This document shows positions 1 to 7,229 of a DNA stretch of 64,000 nucleotides, piece after piece. Both the position numbers and the translations under genes were made by a program. This DNA is from DAIOEK01 sp963828285 (GTDB lineage Bacteria; Chloroflexota; Anaerolineae; Anaerolineales; Anaerolineaceae). The stretch spans positions 1-64,000 of the forward strand of contig CAWHEB010000005.1 of NCBI GenBank assembly GCA_963828285.1. The letters are read 5' to 3'. Positions within the stretch are counted from its first letter, which is position 1. Every line of letters begins with the position of its first letter. The notes beneath the pieces are model-generated. The model was not told the origin of the DNA. It saw only the letters and a program-made list of their open reading frames with translations, and did not search any database.

Positions 1-83
1 TGGTTCGATCTTGGCCCACCCCAACCCCTCCCGCAGATCAGCTTGTCAATTAATTAGGTCCGTTTTGCGGTAGGGGCTTTTAT

Positions 84-126
84 TTGATAGGGATGGAAGG
101 GCTGCAAGCCCTTCCATCCCTATCAA
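84..126. repeat. Perfect 20-bp hairpin, covarying family member 1
   Basis: The left arm is ttgatagggatggaagggct and the right arm is its exact reverse complement, with loop gca. It shares the outer gataggga stem and trinucleotide loop with hairpins at 243-281, 438-476, 582-620 and 41706-41744, while inner base pairs differ and stay paired. There is no T-tract on either strand, so it is not a plain intrinsic terminator. Confidence 0.8.
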
Positions 127-237
127 CCCAGTTTCTTGCGGAGGATGTCTGATCCGCTTCAATTCCTGTTACTCAGCCACAAAATCAAACCTCTCGATAT
201 TCCGTTGCGAAAGCAAGACGACTTTATTGGAGAACCT

Positions 238-324
238 GGGTTGATAGGGACGAGAGGACCGCAGGTTCTCTCGTCCCTATCAGTAATTTTCCCCTTCCAT
301 TTTGGAAGGGGGTGGGGGATGGCT
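238..324. repeat. 87-bp direct repeat, copy A, with hairpin
   Basis: This nearly exact copy of 577-665 contains a stem of 18 bp (gatagggacgagaggacc at 243-260, loop gca, right arm 264-281 with one G-T pair) and then a second small stem, ccccttccattttggaagggg. The copies differ mainly by an added ag in the terminal G-rich run. It is intergenic and its function is unknown. Confidence 0.8.
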
Positions 325-437
325 ATGATCAATCTAATTTCTATCAATAATGGTGAGATTTTGATGACCCACCCCAACCCCTCCCGCAGGCAAAATGCTC
401 AAAAAATCGGCTCTGTTTTGCGGTAGGGGCTTAATTA

Positions 438-476
438 CAAAGGGAAGGAAGCACCTTTGGTGCTTCCTTCCCTTTG
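438..476. repeat. Perfect 18-bp hairpin, covarying family member
   Basis: The left arm is caaagggaaggaagcacc (438-455), the loop is ttt and the right arm is 459-476. The sequence differs from the neighbouring hairpins but both arms change together, so pairing is kept. It follows the second copy of the C-rich/G-rich repeat. Confidence 0.8.
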
Positions 477-576
477 AATTCCAGTTTCTCCGGTACAGGT
501 CTGATCCTGTTACCAGCACAAAATCTAATTACAACTTTTTTGCAATGAAGGCAGGATAGGGTTGAGAGAGAACGCG

Positions 577-665
577 GGGTTGATAGGGACGAGAGGACCG
601 CAGGTTCTCTCGTCCCTATCAGTAATTTTCCCCTTCCATTTTGGAAGGGGGTGAGGGGGATGGCT
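577..665. repeat. 87-bp direct repeat, copy B, with hairpin
   Basis: Second copy of the unit at 238-324. Its stem is 582-599 with 603-620 and loop gca, followed by the ccccttcc/ggaagggg stem. The two copies are 339 bp apart, suggesting duplication of a larger segment or repeated insertion of the same element. Confidence 0.8.
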
Positions 666-738
666 AATAGCATCAAAGTTAATTAAGTTCCTTAGGTATT
701 GACAAGGAATCCCACCGGCTCGGAAGAACAGCCAGCCA

Positions 739-811
739 CCTCCCTTGATAAGGGAGGCAGAACCCAACGTCTCGACAAAGGTCGTCGAGCCACCCCCCTT
801 GGTAAGGGAGG
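739..811. repeat. Two small tandem hairpins upstream of rsmA 3' end
   Basis: The first is cctccctt-gat-aagggagg (739-757), a perfect 8-bp stem. The second is cccccctt-ggt-aagggagg (793-811), with one mismatch. Both are embedded in the common context agccacc...gggaggca. This is a typical short palindromic intergenic repeat. It lies downstream of the minus-strand rsmA and could help end its transcript, but no clear T-run follows. Confidence 0.55.
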
Positions 812-850
812 CAAAATCGCGATGTTCATAGTGTGGTTTATATTGTCGGG

Positions 851-1702
851 TTATTGCTTAGGGAAGATCTGAACCAGCTTTTTCCATTCATCCAGTGAGA
901 GGGTTTCCGCACGGCGCATGGGATCAATATCCACGCTGTGCAGTAGTTCTTCCACCCGTTGGGTGCTCAACTTCAATCCGCTGGACAAGCTGTTGCGCAG
1001 GGTCTTGCGCTTTTGCTGAAAACCCGCCCGGGTCATCTCAAAGAATCGATCCAGTTGATCCACCGGAATGAACGTCTCGGGGAATAACTCGATCGAGACC
1101 ACCGATGAATCCACAGTGGGCGGCGGATAAAACGCACCGGAAGGGATCCGAAAGAGAATGGTGGGTGTGCCGTACACCTGCACGCTCAGCGCCAGCAAAT
1201 TCATATCCCCGGCTTTGGCGATGATGCGCTGGGCAACCTCATGCTGCACCGTGAGCACGATCCGCGCGGGTTTGCATTTGGATGCGAGCAGGTGGCGGAT
1301 GATGGCAGAGGTGATGTAATAGGGAATGTTGGCGGCAACGATGTAACCCAAGTCGGTCATCAGCTCAGCCGGATCGAGTTCGAGGATGTCACCGAGCACC
1401 AACTTGATATTCTGAAAATGCTGGCAGTGGGCGGTGAGGATGGGGAAGAGTTTGCGGTCGATCTCGATGGCGGTCACTTCTTTGGCTGCATTCGCCAGGT
1501 AGCGGGTCAGGCTGCCCAACCCGGGACCAATCTCCATGACCCGGTCCGCGGTTGTAATGTTCGCAGCCTGGACGATCTTCTGCAGGATGTTTGCATCGGA
1601 CAGGAAATTCTGTCCCAACCCTTTGGAGGGTTTGATCTCAGCTTGTCTGAGGATAAATGGGATGTCGAGCGGCGGAATGGGAGGCAGCGGGATTTTGGTC
1701 AT
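851..1702 (-). CDS. rsmA: 16S rRNA (adenine1518/1519-N6)-dimethyltransferase RsmA/KsgA
   Basis: RsmA dimethylates two adjacent adenines in the 3'-terminal hairpin of 16S rRNA using S-adenosylmethionine, late in small-subunit assembly. At 283 aa it has normal family length. The N-terminal GQNFLSD motif, the SAM-binding EIGPGLGSLT loop (near residue 58) and the catalytic NIPYYI motif are all present, followed by the C-terminal helical region. It starts at ATG 1702, only 4 nt after the stop of the 3D-domain gene, so the two are almost certainly co-transcribed. The same pairing (yabE-type gene with ksgA) is known in Firmicutes. Upstream ribosome binding is weak (aggga), consistent with translational coupling. 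Confidence 0.95.
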   Translation of the reverse strand: MTKIPLPPIPPLDIPFILRQAEIKPSKGLGQNFLSDANILQKIVQAANITTADRVMEIGPGLGSLTRYLANAAKEVTAIEIDRKLFPILTAHCQHFQNIKLVLGDILELDPAELMTDLGYIVAANIPYYITSAIIRHLLASKCKPARIVLTVQHEVAQRIIAKAGDMNLLALSVQVYGTPTILFRIPSGAFYPPPTVDSSVVSIELFPETFIPVDQLDRFFEMTRAGFQQKRKTLRNSLSSGLKLSTQRVEELLHSVDIDPMRRAETLSLDEWKKLVQIFPKQ

Positions 1703-1706
1703 ATCC

Positions 1707-2888
1707 CTAGTTTAATACATATAAGGGATTATCGGGGACGGGGGTCAGGAAGTAGACCGTCACATAGCTGTGCCAGGAGACAAAATCATCATCCGAATAA
1801 GCCAGATCGATCCAATACTTACCGGGGATTCCGCCGCCCAGGTCGCCAACAACCGCGAATCCATAGCCGGGAATATAGACCCGTGCGCCAGCCATGTACG
1901 GATACCAGCGCGAGACCACGGCGACGATGCCTTTCGCGGCGGGCGCTCCGCTGGCAGTACCGCTGTGGCACTCGGGAGTCCCGGAACGGCAGGGTGAATA
2001 GGATGTGGCATATAGCGACAGCGCCCGGTAATATTCGATGGTCGTCCCACCGACATCCAGGGTTTTGATGGTTGTCTTGGTTCCGACACCGGTGATCTCA
2101 TCCACTGGCGGTTTGATGATCGTCTCCGATTCAAGGCGGGTCTCGCCGGCAGTATCGTTCACATAACGGGTACGGTTCAACTGCAAAGCCAGACCATAAG
2201 AACCGACCTGGGTCACTTTTGAAGAATCGATCTCCAGATTGGAATCCAACTGGGTGACGAAGTTATACGGCAGACTTTTCTGTGTGATCTCCAGTTGGTC
2301 GACGATCCGCTCGGGGATCTGCTCAGTACCTGCTGAATAGGGTTCAGCTTCGGAAGACAATTTGTCCAGACCCTGTGGGGCAAGTCCGCGGAGGGCGAGT
2401 GCCTGCCCGACAGTCCGGCTGGTTGCAGATGGATCAGCAGCTTGATCCTGTCCACGGCGGATCTGGACGGTGTGATTGGTTTTGTACGGCAAAGCGGATT
2501 GAACCGGCCAGGGCAGACCATCCGCGATGATCTGGTCACCGGGGAAGATCCGGATGCCTACATCCTGCAGCAGATTGGCCGGATGCTGATCGGTGTTGAT
2601 CATGGCAACGGTGGATTGCTCGACCTCGATGGTGTAATTGGATGCCTGATCCACAGTCACCGGGGTATTGGACAACACCCAGTCATTCAAAGCCGGTCTG
2701 ACCAGGTCCCCGTTGGTGAGGGGAATCCCCGCTGAGGCGAGGATGTCAGCGGTGGTAACAGCAAAAGAACTGACCTGCCTGGGTGTACCGTTCAATAGCA
2801 CCGTCACAGGTTGAGTGAGGAAGATGTAAATAATCGCAGCCCCGGCTACGATTAGAATAGGTGAGAACCACCATTTCAGGTAACGCAT
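1707..2888 (-). CDS. Membrane-anchored G5/3D-domain cell-wall protein (YabE-like)
   Basis: This envelope protein probably acts on peptidoglycan. The start chosen is ATG 2888 (MRYLKWW...), giving 393 aa. A start 11 codons further upstream is open but less likely. One N-terminal transmembrane segment (about residues 7-24) is followed by DUF348-like ubiquitin-fold repeats, a G5 domain (about 230-290) and a C-terminal 3D domain with ATSYSPC, DLGGGIPG and a closing IDLAYSDDD. The 3D domain carries the aspartates typical of lytic-transglycosylase-like Rpf/YabE/MltA-type folds. The gene sits just before rsmA in one operon. A -10 hexamer lies 6 nt before the ATG, so the mRNA may be leaderless. Confidence 0.85.
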   Translation of the reverse strand: MRYLKWWFSPILIVAGAAIIYIFLTQPVTVLLNGTPRQVSSFAVTTADILASAGIPLTNGDLVRPALNDWVLSNTPVTVDQASNYTIEVEQSTVAMINTDQHPANLLQDVGIRIFPGDQIIADGLPWPVQSALPYKTNHTVQIRRGQDQAADPSATSRTVGQALALRGLAPQGLDKLSSEAEPYSAGTEQIPERIVDQLEITQKSLPYNFVTQLDSNLEIDSSKVTQVGSYGLALQLNRTRYVNDTAGETRLESETIIKPPVDEITGVGTKTTIKTLDVGGTTIEYYRALSLYATSYSPCRSGTPECHSGTASGAPAAKGIVAVVSRWYPYMAGARVYIPGYGFAVVGDLGGGIPGKYWIDLAYSDDDFVSWHSYVTVYFLTPVPDNPLYVLN

Positions 2889-2894
2889 AAGTTG

Positions 2895-2900
2895 ATTGTA
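2895..2900 (-). promoter_or_regulatory. -10 box TACAAT, probable leaderless promoter
   Basis: On the minus strand TACAAT lies 6 nt before ATG 2888, the spacing expected when transcription starts at or next to the initiation codon. No Shine-Dalgarno sequence precedes this ATG. A weak TTGGAT lies 15 bp upstream as a possible -35. Confidence 0.45.
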
Positions 2901-2939
2901 CCAAATTCGACAAGAATCCAAATTGATCCCAAAAAGTAC

Positions 2940-2968
2940 TTGACAAATGGATTTTGGTTGAATATACT
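2940..2968 (+). promoter_or_regulatory. Sigma70-type promoter of the rrf2-pst operon
   Basis: TTGACA (2940-2945), a 17-bp spacer and TATACT (2963-2968) form a near-consensus promoter. The predicted start near 2975 gives a leader of about 28 nt before ATG 3003. It is back to back with the leaderless promoter of the minus-strand operon. Confidence 0.8.
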
Positions 2969-3002
2969 ACTGAAGCAATAGACATTATAGGGATTATAGA
3001 AT

Positions 3003-3464
3003 ATGCGGCTTTCCAAGAGAAGTGAATACGGCTTAAGAGCAATGATCGATCTGACTTCGTGGTCCAAGACCGCCAAGTATGTTCAGCTCAAGGATATCGC
3101 GGAACGGGAAAATATCCCGGTGAAGTTCCTGGAGCAGATCATGCTTTCGCTTAAGAACGCAGGCATGATCAACAGCCGCATGGGAATCCACGGCGGATAC
3201 TATCTGGCGAAAAGACCTGACCAGATCAGCCTGGGATCGATCATCAGGGTGTTGGATGGACCATTGGCGCCCATCCGCTGCGTGAGTCAGACAGCCTATG
3301 AACCCTGCAGCTGCCCGGACGAAGCCACCTGCGGATTACGCGAAGTCATGTTTCAGGTACGAAATTCCATTGCGGATATTCTCGACAATCGGATGTTGTC
3401 AGACGTGGCACATCAGATGAAGAGTGATGAAAATCCAGAATTTGCAAACTTAGGAGAAATATGA
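3003..3464 (+). CDS. Rrf2-family transcriptional regulator, likely Fe-S binding
   Basis: This is a 153-aa winged helix-turn-helix protein of the Rrf2/IscR family (MRLSKRSEYGLRAM start; LEQIMLSLKNAGMINS recognition region; GIHGGYYLA wing). Cysteines at 93, 102, 104 and 110 lie in the loop where IscR, NsrR and RsrR bind an iron-sulfur cluster; family knowledge makes a redox- or metal-sensing role likely. The stop codon overlaps the ATG of pstS (ATGA), so it is the first gene of the pst-type operon and probably controls it and itself. The signal and the operator are not identifiable from the sequence alone. Confidence 0.88.
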   Translation: MRLSKRSEYGLRAMIDLTSWSKTAKYVQLKDIAERENIPVKFLEQIMLSLKNAGMINSRMGIHGGYYLAKRPDQISLGSIIRVLDGPLAPIRCVSQTAYEPCSCPDEATCGLREVMFQVRNSIADILDNRMLSDVAHQMKSDENPEFANLGEI

Positions 3465-4438
3465 AAAGCATATCGAAAGTGTTGATCGGATTGTTAGTTG
3501 TTGTTTTGATCGCAGGTTGTGCTCCTGCGGCTTCTGCACCATCCGCGGAAAAGCCCGCTGAGGCAGCCAAACCCGAGCAAAAAATATCCATCTCCGGGGC
3601 ATTTGCCCTTTATCCGCTGGTCGTCACCTGGGCGGAAGAATATCAGAAGTTGAACCCGAATGTCAGAATCGATGTATCCGGCGGCGGGGCTGGAAAAGGC
3701 ATCTCGGATACACTCTCCGGCGCAGTCGACCTGGGAATGGTATCCCGCGAATTAGCCCCCGAAGAAACTGAAAAAGAAGCCTATGGCGTGGCTGTGACTC
3801 GCGATGCGGTATTCTGCACCGTGTCCGCTGCCAATCCATACCTGGCTGATCTTCAGAAGACCGGAATCACTAAAGAAACCCTGGCAGGCATTTTCCTGAC
3901 CGGAACCATCACCACCTGGGGACAGGTTCTTGGGAAGCCCGAAATCACCGACGAAATCCACGCTTACACCCGCTCCGATGCAGCCGGTGCAGCCGAAATG
4001 TGGGTAAAATTCATCGGCGGGAAGAAACAGGATGAACTGCTGGGAATCGGCGTCAATGCAGATCCGGGAGTTCTTGAAGCAGTTATCAAAGACCCGCTCG
4101 GAATTGGGTATAATAACCTTGGTTACGCCTATGACAATACATCCGGAGCACCTGTTACCGGAGCCGCAGTACTGGCATTGGATGTAAATTCCAACCAGTC
4201 TGTGGATGCTGACGAAGATATCAGCACCAAAGCAAAAGCAGTTGAAGGCGTCGCCTCAGGCAAGTATCCATCTCCACCAGCCCGACCGCTTTACCTGGTA
4301 TCCAAAGGTAAACCAACCGGTGCAGCATTGGATTTCATAACCTGGATTTTGAATGATGGACAGAGCATGGTTGCAGCTGCTGGATATGTCCAGCTCACTC
4401 CAGATCAATTGAAAGAGTCTCAAGACAAACTTAAATAA
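3461..4438 (+). CDS. pstS: PstS-like phosphate-type ABC transporter substrate-binding lipoprotein
   Basis: This extracytoplasmic solute-binding lipoprotein is 325 aa. It has a type II signal peptide with lipobox LIAGC (Cys20) and an Ala/Pro/Glu-rich linker, then a PBP-like fold starting ISGAFALYPLV and SGGGAGKGISDTLSGAVDLGM. The region expected to hold the RxSGSGT-type phosphate loop reads YTRSDAAGAAE, so Ser-Gly-Thr is replaced. The substrate may be phosphate or another oxyanion. RBS taggaga lies just before ATG 3461. It is followed by pstC, pstA and pstB. No phoU is present. Confidence 0.85.
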   Translation: MKSISKVLIGLLVVVLIAGCAPAASAPSAEKPAEAAKPEQKISISGAFALYPLVVTWAEEYQKLNPNVRIDVSGGGAGKGISDTLSGAVDLGMVSRELAPEETEKEAYGVAVTRDAVFCTVSAANPYLADLQKTGITKETLAGIFLTGTITTWGQVLGKPEITDEIHAYTRSDAAGAAEMWVKFIGGKKQDELLGIGVNADPGVLEAVIKDPLGIGYNNLGYAYDNTSGAPVTGAAVLALDVNSNQSVDADEDISTKAKAVEGVASGKYPSPPARPLYLVSKGKPTGAALDFITWILNDGQSMVAAAGYVQLTPDQLKESQDKLK

Positions 4439-4440
4439 GC

Positions 4441-5424
4441 ATGGCATTGAACCCGGAACAAAACGGAATTTCCATCCAACGGGAGACCAGAAAAAACCTG
4501 GTCTCCCGCCAGCGTCAGGATCAAAACGCATCCCGAGCAGTAGGCGTTTTAACTTTCCTGCCGTTACTCTTTCTGGTCATACTGGTTGCGGCATTAGCGA
4601 TCAGGTCGATCCCGATCCTGACCCAGATCCCGCTGGTCAAGTTATTGACCGGCACCGTCTGGCGGCCGTCCCAGGGATTGTTCGGTTTTGCTCCATTCAT
4701 TGCCGGCTCGCTGTGGGTAACCGCTGTGGCGATGATCTTTGCCATCCCGGTCAGCCTGTTCACCGCGATCTACCTTTCAGATTATGCCCGTGGAATTACC
4801 CGCACCATCATCAAGCCGGTGATCGACATCCTGGCAGGGATCCCATCGGTGGTGTACGGCTTATGGGGAGTCCTGGTCATCGTCCCCTGGGTGCAAAATA
4901 CTTTACGACCTTTCCTGCAGCAGAACTTTGCCGCGATCAGCTTCTTCCAATCCAAAAACCCAACCGGTTACAGCATTCTGGCGGGCGGTCTGGTTCTGGC
5001 GGTCATGGTGGTGCCATTCATCATCGCCATCTCCTACGAAGTCATGCGGACAGTTCCGCGCGGATACCATGAAGCGTCGCTGGCAGTGGGTTCCACCCGC
5101 TGGCAGACTGTCCGCTATGTAATACTCCCCAAAACCGCCACAGGATTACTGGCAGGGATCGTACTGGGTACATCCCGGGCGTTCGGCGAGACGATCGCAG
5201 TATTGATGGTAATCGGCAATGTCCCCAACATGCCAAAGTCGTTCATGGACGCGGCCTATTCACTCCCGGCGCTGATCGCCAACAACTACGGCGAGATGAT
5301 GTCGATTCCCATGTACGATGCGGCTCTGCTGGGCGCGGCATTATTGCTGCTGGTGATCGTACTGATCTTCAATTTTATTTCTGCCATTGTCTTACGCAGA
5401 ATGATGATGAGGTCGATGGAATGA
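4441..5424 (+). CDS. pstC: Phosphate-type ABC transporter permease PstC
   Basis: Inner-membrane permease subunit of 327 aa with a cytoplasmic N-terminal tail (about 35 residues) and six predicted transmembrane segments. The PstC hallmark WRPSQGLFGFAPFIAGSLWVT is followed by the EAA-type loop (YHEASLAVGSTRWQTV) that contacts the ATPase. ATG 4441 is two bases after the pstS stop, and its end overlaps pstA by 4 nt, so expression is coupled. It pairs with PstA to form the channel for the solute delivered by PstS. Confidence 0.92.
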   Translation: MALNPEQNGISIQRETRKNLVSRQRQDQNASRAVGVLTFLPLLFLVILVAALAIRSIPILTQIPLVKLLTGTVWRPSQGLFGFAPFIAGSLWVTAVAMIFAIPVSLFTAIYLSDYARGITRTIIKPVIDILAGIPSVVYGLWGVLVIVPWVQNTLRPFLQQNFAAISFFQSKNPTGYSILAGGLVLAVMVVPFIIAISYEVMRTVPRGYHEASLAVGSTRWQTVRYVILPKTATGLLAGIVLGTSRAFGETIAVLMVIGNVPNMPKSFMDAAYSLPALIANNYGEMMSIPMYDAALLGAALLLLVIVLIFNFISAIVLRRMMMRSME

Positions 5425-6281
5425 AACAGTTTTCACGGCAAAAAATCACTGAAGGCTTCATCAAGTTTTGCATGTATGCATCCCTGTTGATCGTGGGCGG
5501 TAGTCTGGGCTGGATCCTGGTCACTTTGGTCATCAAGGGACTGCCGGCATTGAACTGGGCGATGATCTCGCAGGTTCCGCAGGGCGGTTTTTATCTGGGG
5601 AAAGAAGGCGGCATTCTGAATGCCATCATCGGCTCGCTGTATCTGGCTTTGGGTGGATCTGCCCTGGCGTTCATTTTCTGTCTGCCAATCGCGGTTGGTT
5701 TGAATGTTTATGTGCAGCGGAAATCAAGATGGGCAATGACCGTCCGCCTGGCTTTGGATGTTTTGTGGGGAGTACCTTCGATCGTTTATGGCGCGTTTGC
5801 TTTCACCCTCATGCTGGCAGTTGGGATGCGCGCTTCATTGCTGGCCGGAATCGTGACTCTGGCATTTGTAGAAATGCCGATCATGATCCGCTCGATGGAT
5901 GAAGTTCTGAGGATGATGCCGACCGACCTCGTTCATGCGTCCTACGGACTTGGAGCGACCAAATTCGAAACAGCCATGCATGTGGTCTTGCGCCAGATGC
6001 TGCCGGGATTGGTCACCGCGGTCATGCTGGCATTCGGACGGGGCATCGGTGACGCGGCATCCGTTTTGTTCACCGCGGGGTACACCGACCGGATCCCCAC
6101 ATCATTGATGGACCCGACTGCATCCTTGCCGTTGGCGGTTTTCTTTCAACTATCCACTCCGTTCCCGGAAGTGCAAAGACGCGCTTACGCTGCAGCGTTG
6201 GTTTTAACTGTCATCATTTTATTCGTCAGCATTCTCTCGCGGGTACTGGCTGCCCGGTTATCAAAGTTCACGGTGAAGTAG
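5421..6281 (+). CDS. pstA: Phosphate-type ABC transporter permease PstA
   Basis: Second permease subunit, 286 aa, with about six transmembrane helices and the EAA loop (LVHASYGLGATKFETAM). It starts at ATG 5421 inside the last codons of pstC (ATGA overlap), with a gatgagg-type ribosome site upstream. The GIGDAASVLFTAGYTDRIP segment matches the conserved periplasmic region of PstA. It is followed after 7 nt by the pstB start. Confidence 0.92.
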   Translation: MKQFSRQKITEGFIKFCMYASLLIVGGSLGWILVTLVIKGLPALNWAMISQVPQGGFYLGKEGGILNAIIGSLYLALGGSALAFIFCLPIAVGLNVYVQRKSRWAMTVRLALDVLWGVPSIVYGAFAFTLMLAVGMRASLLAGIVTLAFVEMPIMIRSMDEVLRMMPTDLVHASYGLGATKFETAMHVVLRQMLPGLVTAVMLAFGRGIGDAASVLFTAGYTDRIPTSLMDPTASLPLAVFFQLSTPFPEVQRRAYAAALVLTVIILFVSILSRVLAARLSKFTVK

Positions 6282-6288
6282 GTAGCTT

Positions 6289-7045
6289 ATGGATTATCAC
6301 ATCAAAGTACGGGATCTCCAGGTTGGTTTCGGACCCACAACAGGTTTTGAAGAATGTCAACTTGAATATTCCCCGCAAACAGATCACAGCCATCCTCGGG
6401 CCATCCGGATGCGGCAAGACCACCTTATTGCGGTCGTTGAACCGTTTTCTGGAATTGGACGATGAAGCGAAGATCCTCGGCGAAGTCTTGCTGGATGACG
6501 AGAATATCTATGGAGCAGGAAAAGATGTGACCGAGATCCGCACCAAGGTCGGATTGCTCGCCCAGCGTCCGTTTGTGCTGCCCATGTCCATCTATGAGAA
6601 TGTGGCGTACGGACTCCGCATTCACCGGGTGAATCGAAGCCAGAACCTCAAGCCGATCGTGCGTCATTATATGGAATTAGCCGGTTTGTGGGATGAGGTT
6701 GAAAAACGGCTGCATACTCCCGCGTCGGCGCTATCCATTGGTCAGCAGCAGCGATTATGCCTGGCGCGTGGATTGGCGCTTGAGCCTGAAGTCATTCTGG
6801 CAGACGAACCAACCTCCGCGCTGGATCCAATCTCAGCTCAAAACATAGAATCCAGGTTATTGGATCTTAAATCAGATTACACGGTTGTGTTGGTAACCCA
6901 TACTCTCCGGCAAGCGAAACGGCTGGCGGATTATGTGGTCTATATGTATTTGGGGGAAGTCGTTGAAAGCGGACCAGCAAAGGAATTTTTTGAAAATCCA
7001 AAGGATGATAGGACAAAAGCATTTTTGCAAGGAGCAATAGGATAA
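6289..7045 (+). CDS. pstB: Phosphate-type ABC transporter ATPase PstB (frameshifted in this sequence)
   Basis: ATPase subunit of the Pst-type importer. Walker A (GPSGCGKTT), Q-loop (LLAQRP), signature (LSIGQQQRLCLARG) and Walker B (VILADEPTSALDP) are all intact in the frame ending at 7045. The natural N-terminus MDYHIKVRDLQVGFG starts at ATG 6289 in a different frame; the frames join at the CCC run 6334-6336. Removing one C gives ...GFGPQQVLKNVNL, the expected PstB sequence. Without that correction only a TTG at 6323 would serve, costing the first beta strand. I take the single-base insertion as sequence error or a recent mutation. Confidence 0.85.
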
Positions 7046-7116
7046 TTTACCGAATTGGATGGGATGAGTTAGCCGAATTGATTATACAAGTACAGTAATT
7101 GCTAACGCGGATTATA

Positions 7117-7145
7117 TTGACTCATTCAACCTTATTCGATATAAT
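7117..7145 (+). promoter_or_regulatory. Sigma70-type promoter of rpoB
   Basis: TTGACT (7117-7122), a 17-bp spacer and TATAAT (7140-7145). The predicted start near 7152 gives a leader of roughly 78 nt before ATG 7230, which is preceded by an aggag ribosome binding site. It shows rpoB is transcribed independently of pst and not from an upstream rplJL leader. Confidence 0.8.
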
Positions 7146-7229
7146 ATTCGTTTGCTATTAATACCCGCAATAGGGTTTCAGTTAAATACACGCACTTTTA
7201 TACGCTCGGTTTAATACCAGGAGAAGCGA

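Larger units (their letters stand above)
15..432. repeat. Direct-repeat pair with C-rich and G-rich halves
   Basis: Two copies of one intergenic unit lie at 15-79 and 368-432. Each opens with cccaccccaacccctcccg and closes with ttttgcggtaggggctt, so the two halves are near-complementary (cccctcccgca against tgcggtagggg) and could pair over a short spacer. Each copy is followed directly by one of the perfect hairpins at 84-126 and 438-476. The whole stretch 1-850 holds no gene that I can support; the open frames in it cross repeats and have no ribosome binding site or recognisable protein. Confidence 0.7.

Noticed and set aside
1..850. CRISPR array
   Set aside because: Repeats are few, long, palindromic and unevenly spaced, with no unique spacers of constant length and no cas genes.
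1241..2068. 275-aa open frame on plus opposite rsmA and the 3D-domain gene
   Set aside because: It is antisense to two well-supported genes, has no family features, and is rich in residues expected from a reverse-strand shadow.
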